Below, piece by piece: positions 1 to 8,854 of a DNA stretch of 64,000 bases. Location: assembly GCF_000826685.1 (NCBI RefSeq), contig NZ_JROO01000019.1, forward strand, positions 1 through 64,000. Direction: 5' to 3'. Within the stretch, counting starts at the first letter, position 1; each line of letters begins with the position of its first letter. This DNA is from Streptomonospora alba. Its GTDB lineage: Bacteria; Actinomycetota; Actinomycetes; Streptosporangiales; Streptosporangiaceae. The notes beneath the pieces are model-generated. The model worked only from the letters and a program-made list of their open reading frames with translations, made no database searches and was not told the DNA's origin. Made by a program: the position numbers and the translations under genes.

Positions 1-210
1 ACCTACGACCAGGTCAACGCCGGCGGTTCGGTCTCCTGGGACGCCATGCAGCCGGGCGACCTGATCTTCTTCTACAGCGGTCCGGACCACGTGGGCATGT
101 ACGTGGGCGGCAACAAGATGGTGCACGCCTCCAACCCGCGTAAGCCGGTGCAAGAGGTCTCGCTGGACAGCTACTACCAGAGCAACTTCCATTCGGCCGT
201 CCGGCCCTGA
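1..210 (+). CDS. C-terminal end of an NlpC/P60 family cell-wall hydrolase (5' end outside window)
   Basis: Only the last 69 residues are present, read in frame 1 to a TGA at 208-210. The segment PGDLIFFYSGPDHVGMYVGG followed by MVHAS is the classic second half of an NlpC/P60 papain-like domain, and the His of DHVGMY is the expected catalytic histidine. The nucleophilic Cys and any signal peptide or coiled coil lie upstream of the window. Family members are secreted peptidoglycan D,L-endopeptidases that act in the cell wall. The domain runs nearly to the stop codon, as is usual for RipA-like actinobacterial proteins. Substrate and full architecture cannot be judged from this fragment. Confidence 0.88.
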   Translation, partial: TYDQVNAGGSVSWDAMQPGDLIFFYSGPDHVGMYVGGNKMVHASNPRKPVQEVSLDSYYQSNFHSAVRP

Positions 211-217
211 CGCCCGC

Positions 218-886
218 ATGCGGCGCGCGGAGGTGGTGGCGGCGCTCGACGCAGAGGTCGCGGTCGCGGCGCCGGTCCTGAGCGGCATCTCCGCCGCCGC
301 GGCCCGGCGCTCGACCCGCTGCTCCCCCTGGGGCGTCCTGGCTCTGGCCGTGCACACTGCGGGTGCGCTCGTGCGCGTCTGCGACGCACTGGACGGACCG
401 CGGCCCCCGGCGGCGCGGGTCTCGGTGCTGGGGTACTTCCGGCCCGATGCACGGTTCTCGCCCGAGGTCGACGCCCGGAGGATCTCCGACGCCGCCGAGG
501 CGGCCGACCACGCCGACCCCGGCGAGCCGGGCAGGGCGCTGGAGCGCACGTGGCGCGACCTGCGGCCCCGGGTGGAGGCCGAGCCCCGCGGAAGCGTGGT
601 GCGGACCCGGCACGGCGACGCGATGGCACTGGAGGATTTCCTTCTCACCCGCGTGGTCGAGCTGGTGGTGCACGGCCTGGACCTCGCCGACGCCCTTGAG
701 CACGAAGCCTGGACGGCGCCTCCCGCGCTGGAGGCCGTGGCGGATCTGCTGTTGCCCGCCGGTACGGGCGGTCTGGAGATGAGCACCCTGGAGGCCGTAC
801 GCGCGGCCACCGGGCGCGCTCTGCCGAGCGGGCCCGGACCGGACGCGCTGGAGAACGCGGGCGTATGCTTCCCGGCGCTGGGCTGA
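218..886 (+). CDS. Mycothiol-dependent maleylpyruvate isomerase / DinB-like domain protein
   Basis: The 222-residue protein starts at ATG 218, 7 bp after the preceding stop. The stretch ALEDFLLTRVVELVVHGLDL (about residues 137-156) is the helix with the conserved His seen in the MDMPI N-terminal domain (DinB-like four-helix bundle), where His residues bind a metal and mycothiol is the thiol cofactor. Actinobacteria carry many such paralogues with unknown substrates. The N-terminal half is Ala/Arg rich and less recognisable. The tight spacing to the NlpC gene suggests co-transcription but no functional link is evident. A precise reaction cannot be assigned. Confidence 0.6.
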   Translation: MRRAEVVAALDAEVAVAAPVLSGISAAAARRSTRCSPWGVLALAVHTAGALVRVCDALDGPRPPAARVSVLGYFRPDARFSPEVDARRISDAAEAADHADPGEPGRALERTWRDLRPRVEAEPRGSVVRTRHGDAMALEDFLLTRVVELVVHGLDLADALEHEAWTAPPALEAVADLLLPAGTGGLEMSTLEAVRAATGRALPSGPGPDALENAGVCFPALG

Positions 887-937
887 GGCGCGCCGCTCGG
901 AACCCCGGGTGGGAACCCTGCCCCTAGACTCGGGCCC

Positions 938-2089
938 GTGCCGCGAACGCTCATCGTCACCAACGACTTTCCCCCGCGCCCCGGCGGGATCCAGGCCTTC
1001 GTCCACGAACTCGCGCTGCGCCGGCCTCCCGGCTCGGTGGTCGTGTACTGCTCGACACCGTCTCCGCGGGACTCGGCCGCGTGGGGCCGGGCCGAGGAGT
1101 TCGACCTGGGCCTGCCCTTCCCCGTCGTACGGGAGCGGACCTCCATGCTGCTGCCCACCCCCGCGGTGCGGCGGCGGGCCGAGCGGATCGCCGCGCTGGA
1201 GGAGTGCGACTCGGTGCTCTTCGGCGCCGCCGCTCCGCTGGGGCTGATGGCCCGCGGACTCCGCCGGGCCGGCGTGCGCCGCATCGTGGGACTGACCCAC
1301 GGCCACGAGACCGGGTGGTCGGTGCTGCCGGGCGCGCGCCGGGCGCTGCACCGCATCGGCGAGGACACCGACACGCTCACCTACCTCGGCGAGTACACGC
1401 GCACCCGGCTGGCGCGGGCGCTCTCGCCCGCCGCCGCCGCACGCATGCGCCAACTGGCTCCAGGCGTGGACACCGAGCGGTTCCGTCCCGGCGCGGGGGG
1501 AGTGGACGTGCGCGAGCGCCACGGCCTCACCGGCCGCCCCGTGGTGGTGTGCGTCTCGCGCCTGGTTGAGCGCAAGGGCCAGGACACGCTGGTGCGGGCC
1601 TGGCCGCGCATCCTGGCCGACGTGCCCGAGGCGGCGCTGCTGCTGGTCGGAGGCGGCCCCTACCGGCGGCGCCTGGAGGCGTTGGCGCACGAGCAGGGAG
1701 TCGCCGACTCGGTGTGCTTCGCCGGCGACGTCGCGGCCGAGGAGCTGCCCGCCTACTACGACGCGGGCGACGTGTTCGCCATGCCGTGCCGTACCCGAAA
1801 CGGCGGCCTGGACGTCGAAGGGCTGGGGATCGTCTACCTGGAGGCCTCGGCGACCGGCCTGCCGGTGGTGGCCGGGCGCTCCGGCGGCGCGCCCGATGCG
1901 GTACGCGAGGGCGAGACCGGCCGGGTGGTCGACGGCGCGCGCCCCGGCCCGGCGGCGCGGGCGCTCATCCGGCTGCTGCGCAACCCGGAGCGGGCCGCGG
2001 CCATGGGCGAGGGCGGGCGCGCGTGGGTGCAGCGGGAGTGGAACTGGCAGGGCGTCTCGGCGCGGCTGGGGGAGCTGCTGGAGCCCTGA
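938..2089 (+). CDS. pimB: GT4 glycosyltransferase, probable PimB' phosphatidylinositol monomannoside mannosyltransferase
   Basis: A 383-residue GT-B enzyme read from GTG 938. The N-terminus MPRTLIVTNDFPPRPGGIQ and the C-terminal EGLGIVYLEASATGLPVVAG (around residue 290-310; the E-x7-E nucleotide-sugar motif of GT4) match the actinobacterial GDP-mannose-dependent alpha-1,6 mannosyltransferases that add the second mannose to PIM1 at the cytoplasmic membrane. Length is normal for the family. It converges on the acyl-CoA ligase at 2201-3997, and the pairing of a PimB-like gene with a fadD gene is, from memory, also found in Streptomyces. Other GT4 mannosyltransferases (PimC-like) cannot be excluded without alignment. 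Confidence 0.78.
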   Translation: MPRTLIVTNDFPPRPGGIQAFVHELALRRPPGSVVVYCSTPSPRDSAAWGRAEEFDLGLPFPVVRERTSMLLPTPAVRRRAERIAALEECDSVLFGAAAPLGLMARGLRRAGVRRIVGLTHGHETGWSVLPGARRALHRIGEDTDTLTYLGEYTRTRLARALSPAAAARMRQLAPGVDTERFRPGAGGVDVRERHGLTGRPVVVCVSRLVERKGQDTLVRAWPRILADVPEAALLLVGGGPYRRRLEALAHEQGVADSVCFAGDVAAEELPAYYDAGDVFAMPCRTRNGGLDVEGLGIVYLEASATGLPVVAGRSGGAPDAVREGETGRVVDGARPGPAARALIRLLRNPERAAAMGEGGRAWVQREWNWQGVSARLGELLEP

Positions 2090-2200
2090 ACCGCCCGCTT
2101 CCGCCGCGCACGGCGGCGTGCCGCGACGGGGAGCACGGCACGGCCGCGGCGGGGGCGAAGCAGCACCGCCCGCGCCCGCCGCGGCCTCCCGGACGAGCGC

Positions 2201-3997
2201 TCAGCTGCTGTAGAGGCGCTCGATCTCGTCGTTGAACTGCTTGATCACCACGTGCCGCTTGATCTTGAGCGAGGGCGTCATCTGGCCGCCCTCCTCGGAG
2301 AAGTCGATCGGCAGGATGGTGAACTTGCGAATCGACTCCGCGCGCGAGACCGCCTTGTTGGCGTCGTCGACCGCCTCCTGGACGGTGGCGACCAGGTCGG
2401 GGTCCTCCACCATGTCGGGGATGTCGCCGGTCTTCGAGTTCTGCTGCTTCCAGAACTCGAAGGCCTCGGGGTCGATGGTGATCAGCGCGGAGACGAAGTT
2501 GCGGTTGTCGCCGACGACCATGCACTGGCTGACGATGGCATGGCTGCGCAGCCGGTCCTCGATCACCGCGGGAGCGACGTTCTTGCCCCCGGCGGTCACG
2601 ATGATCTCCTTCTTGCGGCCGGTGATCGACAGGTAGCCGTCCTCGTCCAGCTGGCCGAGGTCGCCGGTGCGGTACCAGCCGTCCTCGTCGAAGGCCTCCT
2701 CGGTGGCCTTCTCGTTCTTCCAGTAGCCGCGCATCACGTGGTCGCCCTTGACGAGGACCTCCCCGTCGTCGGCGATGCGGTGGCTGACGCCCGGCAGCGG
2801 CGGGCCGACGGTGCCGATCTTGTTCTTGGACGGGCTGTTCACACCCGTGGGAGCCGAGGTTTCGGTCAGCCCGTAGCCTTCGATGATCGTCAGCCCCACG
2901 CCGCGGAAGAAGTGGCCCAGCCGTTCGCCCAGCGCCGAGCCGCCCGAGACGGAGTAGCGGGCCTGTCCGCCGACCGCCGCCAGGATCTTGCCGTAGACGA
3001 GCCGCTCGAACAGGGCGTGGCGCAGCCGCAACGACAGCGGGACCCGGCCGGCGTCCAGTGCGCGGCTGTAGGCGACCGCGGTCTCGGCGGCGGCGCGGAA
3101 GATGCGGCCGCGGCCCTCGGAGACGGCCTTCTGCTCGGCCTTGTTGTAGACCTTCTCGAACACTCGCGGCATGGCCAGCAGGAAGGTGGGTCGGAAGGTG
3201 CCGAGCGCGTCGATGACCTCGGGCCCGGTGGAGGGGAAGTGCCCCATCACCGTGCGGGACTCCACGCAGCCGACCTGGATGATGCGGGCGAAGGAGTGCG
3301 CCAGCGGCAGGAACAGCAGCGTCGAGCGTCCTTCGATCGAGAAGACCTCGTGCAGCGGGCCGTGGACGGCGTTGAGAATGGTGAAGAGCAGGTTGCGGTG
3401 GGTCAGCTCGCAGCCCTTGGGGCGGCCGGTGGTGCCGGAGGTGTAGATGAGGGTCGCCAACTCGTCGGCGGTGCCGGCCGTGCGCCGCTCAGCGACGGTG
3501 GAGTCGGCCACCTCGGCGCCGGTCTGCTGGAACTCGGCGAAAGCCGGTCCGTCGATCTGCCAGACGTTCTCCAGTCCGGACAGCTCGGAGCGCACGGCCT
3601 CGACCCGGGCGGCGTGCTCCTCGTTCTCGACGAAGACCGCCCGGCTGCCGGAGTCGCCGAGGATCCAGGCGACCTGCTCCTCGGACGAGGACTCGTAGAT
3701 CGGTACCGCCACACCCCCCACGGACCAGATCCCGTAGTCGACCACGGTCCACTCGTAGCGGGTGCGGGACATCAGGCCGACCCTGTCGCCGTGCTCGACG
3801 CCGGCGGCGATGAGCGCTTTGGCGACCGCGACGACGTCGTCGCGGAACCGCGCGCAGGTGACGTCGCGCCACTGGCCCGCCTCCTGGCGGCGCATGGTGA
3901 CGGCGTCGGGCTCTTCCTCGGCCCGCGCAAAGAGCGTGTCGGGCAGCCGCGACTCGGCCGCGACCTCCACCTTCACCGGACTGCTGTATTCGCGCAC
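2201..3997 (-). CDS. Long-chain fatty-acid--CoA ligase (FadD15-type AMP-binding enzyme)
   Basis: A 598-residue adenylate-forming enzyme starting at GTG 3997. It shows the AMP-binding P-loop YTSGTTGRPKG (residues 185-195), the GYGLTETSAP motif, GWYRTGDLG and the hinge/lysine region ITGRKKEIIVTAGGKNVAP. Members activate long-chain fatty acids with ATP and CoA on the cytosolic side of the membrane. The length matches the FadD15/FAA1-like group of about 600 residues. A near-perfect KstR-like inverted repeat lies about 73 bp upstream of the start (4070-4083), suggesting control by a TetR-family lipid regulator. Acyl chain length preference cannot be read from the sequence. Confidence 0.92.
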   Translation of the reverse strand: MREYSSPVKVEVAAESRLPDTLFARAEEEPDAVTMRRQEAGQWRDVTCARFRDDVVAVAKALIAAGVEHGDRVGLMSRTRYEWTVVDYGIWSVGGVAVPIYESSSEEQVAWILGDSGSRAVFVENEEHAARVEAVRSELSGLENVWQIDGPAFAEFQQTGAEVADSTVAERRTAGTADELATLIYTSGTTGRPKGCELTHRNLLFTILNAVHGPLHEVFSIEGRSTLLFLPLAHSFARIIQVGCVESRTVMGHFPSTGPEVIDALGTFRPTFLLAMPRVFEKVYNKAEQKAVSEGRGRIFRAAAETAVAYSRALDAGRVPLSLRLRHALFERLVYGKILAAVGGQARYSVSGGSALGERLGHFFRGVGLTIIEGYGLTETSAPTGVNSPSKNKIGTVGPPLPGVSHRIADDGEVLVKGDHVMRGYWKNEKATEEAFDEDGWYRTGDLGQLDEDGYLSITGRKKEIIVTAGGKNVAPAVIEDRLRSHAIVSQCMVVGDNRNFVSALITIDPEAFEFWKQQNSKTGDIPDMVEDPDLVATVQEAVDDANKAVSRAESIRKFTILPIDFSEEGGQMTPSLKIKRHVVIKQFNDEIERLYSS

Positions 3998-4069
3998 GTG
4001 ATTGCTCCCGGACGGCTGACATGAACGAGGGGGACAGCAACGACGGTAACAACTCTCCTTACCGCCGGG

Positions 4070-4083
4070 TAGAACACGTTCTC
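4070..4083. promoter_or_regulatory. KstR-like inverted repeat upstream of the fadD15-type gene
   Basis: The sequence TAGAACACGTTCTC contains AGAAC-AC-GTTCT, a perfect 5-bp inverted repeat with a 2-bp spacer. It matches the actinobacterial KstR pattern TnnAACnnGTTnnA except for the last base. It sits between the divergent ligase (start 3997) and the gene at 4257, 73 bp from the ligase start. Operator function is inferred from the match and the location. Confidence 0.5.
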
Positions 4084-4256
4084 ACCTGGTATCCGAAAGT
4101 GATCCTCCGGCGGCCCTGCGAACTCGTCGCAGCCCGGCCTCCGGGACACGCCGGGGTCGTCCCCGATTTCCCCCGGGCGCGCCGCCCCGCGGCGCCGCGG
4201 GGCGGCTAACGTGACGGTCAGAAGCGAACAACAGAGAAGGCGGGGTTGAAGTCACC

Positions 4257-4712
4257 ATGGCCGAACCCGAACGCGACAACGATCGTGGCACCGGCCGCCC
4301 CGACCAGGGCGGCAACGGATCGCAGGACATCATCGACGAGGCGCTGCGCATGGTCGACTCCCTGCAGCGGCGGCTGCTGGTCGCCGGGGTGCGCCGCGGG
4401 GCCTCCGCGGTCTCGGCGCCGCCGCGCAAGGGCGACGTGTGGGAGGAGGCCGTCAAGTACGACCAGCCCCAGCCCTCCCCGATTGAGGAGCTGATGGGCA
4501 TCGCGCGTGCGAAGGGCCCGGAGGTCGTAGGCCACCTGGGCCGGGCGGGCGTCGCTGTCGTCGGCGCGGTCGGAGAGACGCTGGGCGTGGTCGAGCGCGC
4601 ACTGGAGCGGCGCACCCCCGACCCCGGGTCCGGCGACTCCGGTGCCGACCGCGGCTCCGGCTACGAGCGCGGCAAGGTGTCGCCGCCCAGGGAGATCTCC
4701 CGCGGCGAGTGA
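4257..4712 (+). CDS. Uncharacterised actinobacterial protein (DUF5304-like)
   Basis: A 151-residue polar protein from ATG 4257, preceded by GAAGGCGGGG about 10 bp upstream. The middle (residues 25-110) has helices such as IIDEALRMVDSLQRRLLVAG and a conserved-looking DVWEEAVKYDQPQPSPIEEL segment; the ends are charged and disordered (the C-terminus is rich in Gly, Ser, Asp). No signal peptide or membrane segment is evident. From memory, a DUF5304 protein sits directly before glucokinase in Streptomyces, and the next gene here is glucokinase. Function is unknown. Confidence 0.62.
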   Translation: MAEPERDNDRGTGRPDQGGNGSQDIIDEALRMVDSLQRRLLVAGVRRGASAVSAPPRKGDVWEEAVKYDQPQPSPIEELMGIARAKGPEVVGHLGRAGVAVVGAVGETLGVVERALERRTPDPGSGDSGADRGSGYERGKVSPPREISRGE

Positions 4713-4842
4713 ACTAGAATCCCGCGGGAACTGGTACAGACCATCTGCCGCGCCGCACGCACAGCCCGCGCTCCGCCGTCCGCCGAGCCGCGAGCGTCGC
4801 CCGGCGCCGCTGCGCAGCCGGAGACGACAGGAGGAGCCGCGC

Positions 4843-5793
4843 ATGCGGATGACGATCGGCGTCGACATCGGCGGCACCAAGGTGGCCGTCGGACTCGCCG
4901 ACTCCGAGGGGCGGATCCACGACGTCGTCAAGCACCCCACTCCCTACGGCGACGGCGAGGCACTCGCCGACGTCGTAGGCGAGGCGGTGCGCGAGCTGTG
5001 CGACAAGCACGCCGACGGCGTCATCGCCGCCGTCGGCGTGGGCACCGCCGGTTTCGTCGACGCCGACCGGGCCACCATCGTGCTCGGCGCCAACCTCGGC
5101 CTGGCCGAGGAGCCCTTCAAGGAGCGGCTGCGGCGGCGCGTGGACCTGCCGGTGGTGGTGGAGAACGACGCCAACGCCGCCGCCTGGGCCGAGGTCCGCT
5201 TCGGCGCCGGCCGCGGAAGCGAGCACGTCGTCTGCGTCACCCTGGGCACCGGTGTGGGCGGCGCCGTGGTCATGAACGGCGAACTCCAGCGTGGCCGCTA
5301 CGGCGTCGCCGGCGAGGTCGGCCACTACCGGGTCGTGCCCTTCGGCCGCCGGTGCGGGTGCGGCAACCACGGCTGCTGGGAGCAGTACGCCAGCGGCCGC
5401 GCCCTGGTCGGCGAGGCCCTCGACCTGGCCCGCGCCGAACCCAAGCGCGCCGAGCGGATGGTGGAGCTGGCCGGAGGAACCGCCGAGGACATCCAGGGGC
5501 GTGAGATCACCCGGGCCGCCGAGGAGGGCGACGAGGGTGCCCTCGCCTGCTTCCACGCGGTGGGGGAGTGGGTGGGGCTGGGCCTCGCCGACCTCGCCGC
5601 GATCCTCGATCCGGAGGTGTTCGTGATCGGGGGCGGAGTCTCCGACGCCGGCGACATCCTGCTCGGCCCCGTCCGCGACTCCTTCGCCCGGCACGTCACC
5701 GGGCGCGCTACTCGCCGCCTGGCCGAGGTGCGCATCGCCGAACTCGGCTCCCAGGCGGGCATCGTCGGCGCCGCCGACCTCGCGCTGCGGTAG
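4843..5793 (+). CDS. glk: ROK-family glucokinase
   Basis: I chose ATG 4843 because GAGGAG (4831-4836) lies 6 bp upstream; the open frame extends further upstream but without homology-like sequence. The 316-residue product begins MRMTIGVDIGGTKVAVG (ATP phosphate-1 loop) and carries the ROK zinc motif CGCGNHGCWE at about residues 171-180, the sugar-binding END motif in VVENDANAAAW and an LGTGVGGAVV loop. It phosphorylates glucose with ATP in the cytosol and in Streptomyces the homologue also mediates carbon catabolite control. It stands next to a DUF5304-like gene and near phosphofructokinase and the amylase. Confidence in family and reaction is high. Confidence 0.93.
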   Translation: MRMTIGVDIGGTKVAVGLADSEGRIHDVVKHPTPYGDGEALADVVGEAVRELCDKHADGVIAAVGVGTAGFVDADRATIVLGANLGLAEEPFKERLRRRVDLPVVVENDANAAAWAEVRFGAGRGSEHVVCVTLGTGVGGAVVMNGELQRGRYGVAGEVGHYRVVPFGRRCGCGNHGCWEQYASGRALVGEALDLARAEPKRAERMVELAGGTAEDIQGREITRAAEEGDEGALACFHAVGEWVGLGLADLAAILDPEVFVIGGGVSDAGDILLGPVRDSFARHVTGRATRRLAEVRIAELGSQAGIVGAADLALR

Positions 5794-6096
5794 GGCCGCA
5801 CGGCGATACCGGCGCGGCCCGCCGAGTAGGGAGCAGGGGCGTCCGCAGGGCAGCCGTCCGCGCATCGGCGCGGGACGACGCGAGCGCGCGTTCGCCATGG
5901 ACGGACCCGCCGGACCCGCCCCGGACCGGGCCGCACAAGCCACGACGGGGAGCCCCGAGGATGGGCGTGTCCCGGGTGGCCCCGGCTCTCAGCGCCGAGG
6001 CACGGAAGGTCCGTCCGGAACGGCGACGGCCCGGACGGGTGGCCGCCGGTGGCGGTCGCCACCCATGGTGTGCCGCAATACGGGTAGCCAGAAGGT

Positions 6097-6825
6097 GTGT
6101 CCGACACCGAGATCCGCGTGCTCAGCTACAACGTGGACGGCCTGCGCGACGACGCCGATGCGGCGGCGCGGGTCGTCGAGGGCTGCAACCCCGACATCCT
6201 GTGCTTGCAGGAGGCGCCGCGGCTGCTGTTCTGGCGCTCCCGGCGCCGCACCTTCGACCGATCGGTCGGCATGGTCCCGGCGATCAGCCGGCGCACCGGC
6301 GGGCTGGCCGTCCTCTACCGTCCGGCCGCAGGGATCGAGGTGTACCGCATCGGCCACCGTGTGCTGCGCCGCTACCCGGGCCTGCGGGACCGCGCGCTGG
6401 CCTTGACCGCGCTGCACGTGTCGGGACGGCCGCTGCTCGTGGGCTGCACCCACCTCGATCTCCATCCCGGTGCGCGCCTGCACCACGCCGGCGAGGTGGT
6501 CGACCGGATGGCGGCCTTCGCCGCCGAGAACCCGGGGCCGTCCGTGCTCGCCGCCGACGTCAACTGCCGGCCCGGCGGACCGGCCTGGCGGCTCATCGCC
6601 GCGGGGCTGCGCGACGCCGCCGGAGAGCACCCCTGGGGAGGTGAGGCGACGTTTCCCGCGCAACCGTCGCGCCGGCGCATCGACGGCGTCTTCACCTCGG
6701 GTGGGGTGGAGGTGCGCCGCGCCGGGGTGCCCGTCGACCTGGTCGATCCCGCCGACATGGACGCGGCGAGCGACCACCGGCCGGTGCTGGCCGACCTGGT
6801 GCTGCGCAGCGACCCCACCGAGTGA
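6097..6825 (+). CDS. Endonuclease/exonuclease/phosphatase (EEP) family protein
   Basis: A 242-residue cytosolic protein from GTG 6097. All EEP signatures are visible: LSYNVDGL (Asn), CLQEAP (metal-binding Glu), CTHLDLHPG, VLAADVNCRPGG (catalytic Asp and Asn), RRIDGVF and the terminal ASDHRPV (Asp-His pair). The fold hydrolyses phosphodiester or phosphomonoester bonds with a divalent metal; substrates range from DNA to inositol phosphates and lipids. It lacks a signal peptide. The 303 bp before it (5794-6096) hold no recognisable gene, and it is followed by a strong hairpin at 6890-6925. The specific substrate is unknown. Confidence 0.82.
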   Translation: MSDTEIRVLSYNVDGLRDDADAAARVVEGCNPDILCLQEAPRLLFWRSRRRTFDRSVGMVPAISRRTGGLAVLYRPAAGIEVYRIGHRVLRRYPGLRDRALALTALHVSGRPLLVGCTHLDLHPGARLHHAGEVVDRMAAFAAENPGPSVLAADVNCRPGGPAWRLIAAGLRDAAGEHPWGGEATFPAQPSRRRIDGVFTSGGVEVRRAGVPVDLVDPADMDAASDHRPVLADLVLRSDPTE

Positions 6826-6889
6826 CGGAGCGCGGTCGGCACCGGGCGCCCCGGCGACGCGGGACGCGCCGGGAAGGGGAGAACGTCGA

Positions 6890-6925
6890 GGCGGGCGGCC
6901 CGCGGAGGGGAGCGGGCCGCCCGCC
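6890..6925. terminator. Bidirectional GC hairpin between EEP gene and amylase
   Basis: A perfect 14-bp stem (6890-6903 with 6912-6925) and an 8-nt loop lie between the convergent stops at 6825 and 6974. No U-tract follows, as is common in actinomycetes. Confidence 0.75.
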
Positions 6926-6973
6926 GGTGTGCGGGGCCGGGTCAGCGCTGCTGCGGGCCCCGGGCCCCGAGGC

Positions 6974-8854
6974 TCAGCGCCATCGGGCGGTGAAGGCCTG
7001 GGCACAGTCCTCGCCGGGGGAGTCGGCGGAGGCCGAGCGGTTGCCGCCCGACTCCCATGCGACCGTCCCGTCGGGGTCGATCTTCACGAGCTTGTACTCG
7101 AAGGCCGTGCCCTCGGGCAGCTCCGCCGATCCCGTCCAGGTCGGATAGCCCCCGGCCTCGGTCGACAGCTCGACGCTCTGCGCCGGGTCCCATGAGCCCA
7201 GTTCGGGGATCGACCCGACCACATGCACGCTCTGCCCGTGCCAGGTCTCGGCTCGGGCGGAGAACTCGGCGGTGACGGCGGCGCACTCGCCGTCGCCGGG
7301 CGGTGGCGCGGTGGCGCCGCAGTCCTGGGCGTCGGCGCACAGGGCGTCCGTGTGCAGAGCGACGGCGCCCTCGGCGGGCACGGTCACGGTCACCTCGCCG
7401 CCGGCGACCTCGTAGGCCTCCGACTCGCACGCGTCCGCGGCTCCGATCGTGCCGTTGGCGACGTCGCAGTAGCTGCCGTCGGGCAGCGCTGTGGGTGCGG
7501 TCAGCGTCCAGGCCGAGCCGGTGGCGTTGAAGGCGGCGAATCCGCGTTCGCCCCGGTCGAAGGCGATCCGGCCCTGGGAGTCCCGGGCGCGCTCGGTCGC
7601 GGGCGTGTCACCGACGGCCGTGGCGAAGGTGGGCATCGCGTTCAGGTCGCGGTGCTCGCAGTACCAGCCGTCCTGCCCGCACTCGGTGGGCGCGGTGACT
7701 GCGCCGGCCGGGTTGCCCTCCTCGGTGCCGGTGGACGGCGGGCCCTGCTTGTCGGAGTCGAAGTCGTAGCTCGACATCACCTTGGCGGTGCCGTAAGGCT
7801 GGGCGATGGTCAGCGCTTGGGCGAGGGTGTGGCGCTGCCCCATGCCCTGGCGGCTGATGGAGGTGTCGTTGCGCTGGGTGTCGTGATTGTCGACGAAGAC
7901 GACGGCCTGGTCGCCGTCGACGGCCATGCCCTCGCGCACGGTGTCCAGCACGCCGGTCAGCCGCCCGTCGCGGACCTGGGCGCCGACCTGGCTGTGGTAG
8001 CGCGTGTCCGTGACGTCGCCCAGGTGGGTGTAGCCGGGCGGGCGGATGGACTCGGGGCCGCCGCCTTCGAGGACCTCCTGGAAGACGTAGGGCCGCCCGC
8101 CGAATCCGGGGACCTCGTCCAGGCGCGTGTAGATCGACTCCAGGTCGCCGGCCGGCATGTGCTTGGCGGCGTCGACGCGGAAACCGGCGACGCCCAGGCC
8201 GATCAGGTCGTTGAGGTAGTCGGCGACGGTGCTGCGCACGTGCTCGGAGCCGGTGTCGAGGTCCGACAGCGACACCAGTTCGCAGCCCTGCACCTCGTGG
8301 GGGTCGTTCCAGTCGGAGATGTCGCTGCGGCAGTCGCTGAAATCGCCGTCGCCGTAGGGCACGTGGGGGTAGGAGTACTTCCCGTAGGCGCTGCCGTCGC
8401 TCCCGGGCCCGCTGCCCGTCGACCCGGTTCCGGTCATGTGGTTGATCACCGCGTCGACGTAGATCCGCACGCCCGAGTCGCGGCAGCGCTCGACCATGTC
8501 GGCGAATTCGGCGCGGGTGCCGCGGCGGGTGTTGTCGATGGAGTAGGAGACCGGCTGGTAGTCCTGCCACCAGGGGTGGCCTTCACCCTCCAGCACGACG
8601 TGCTCCTGGGGCGGCGAGACCTGCACGGCGCCGTAGCCGTTGGGGCCCAGGACGTCTTCGCACTCCCGGGCGACGGACTCCCAGCGCCACTGGAACAGGT
8701 GGACGATGGGCCCGCTGTCGGCCGCGGCCGCGGTGGTGACCGCGGGTTCGGCGGGGGCGGGGTCTGCTGCCGCGGGCGCGGCCGTGGCGGCTGCGCCCGT
8801 CGCTGCCAGCACGGCGCACGCGGCCGCGGCGCCGAGTCGTCGGATCTGCTGCAT
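6974..8854 (-). CDS. Secreted alpha-amylase (GH13) with C-terminal CBM20 starch-binding domain
   Basis: I chose ATG 8854, which has GGGAGG just upstream and opens directly on a Sec signal peptide (MQQIRRLGAAAACAVLAATG, probable cleavage after APAAA). The mature protein has the GH13 catalytic set: VDAVINH, GFRVDAAKHM (nucleophile Asp228), FQEVLEG (acid/base Glu260) and FVDNHDTQ (Asp325). Residues about 525-626 form a CBM20 (SVHVVGSIPELGSWDPAQ and the EYKLVKIDPDG strand). Total 626 residues, similar to Streptomyces and Thermobifida amylases. It degrades starch outside the cell, feeding the glucokinase and phosphofructokinase nearby. A LacI-type palindrome lies in the 540-bp upstream gap. Confidence 0.95.
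   Translation of the reverse strand: MQQIRRLGAAAACAVLAATGAAATAAPAAADPAPAEPAVTTAAAADSGPIVHLFQWRWESVARECEDVLGPNGYGAVQVSPPQEHVVLEGEGHPWWQDYQPVSYSIDNTRRGTRAEFADMVERCRDSGVRIYVDAVINHMTGTGSTGSGPGSDGSAYGKYSYPHVPYGDGDFSDCRSDISDWNDPHEVQGCELVSLSDLDTGSEHVRSTVADYLNDLIGLGVAGFRVDAAKHMPAGDLESIYTRLDEVPGFGGRPYVFQEVLEGGGPESIRPPGYTHLGDVTDTRYHSQVGAQVRDGRLTGVLDTVREGMAVDGDQAVVFVDNHDTQRNDTSISRQGMGQRHTLAQALTIAQPYGTAKVMSSYDFDSDKQGPPSTGTEEGNPAGAVTAPTECGQDGWYCEHRDLNAMPTFATAVGDTPATERARDSQGRIAFDRGERGFAAFNATGSAWTLTAPTALPDGSYCDVANGTIGAADACESEAYEVAGGEVTVTVPAEGAVALHTDALCADAQDCGATAPPPGDGECAAVTAEFSARAETWHGQSVHVVGSIPELGSWDPAQSVELSTEAGGYPTWTGSAELPEGTAFEYKLVKIDPDGTVAWESGGNRSASADSPGEDCAQAFTARWR

Noticed and set aside
2252-4024. 590-residue open frame on the + strand opposite the acyl-CoA ligase
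   Set aside because: It is rich in Ala/Gly/Val/His without any domain, and the minus strand encodes a complete adenylating enzyme; high GC creates long antisense frames.
4021-4209. 62-codon frame between the acyl-CoA ligase and the DUF5304-like gene
   Set aside because: It spans the KstR-like operator and promoter region, lacks a ribosome site and shows no protein-like features.
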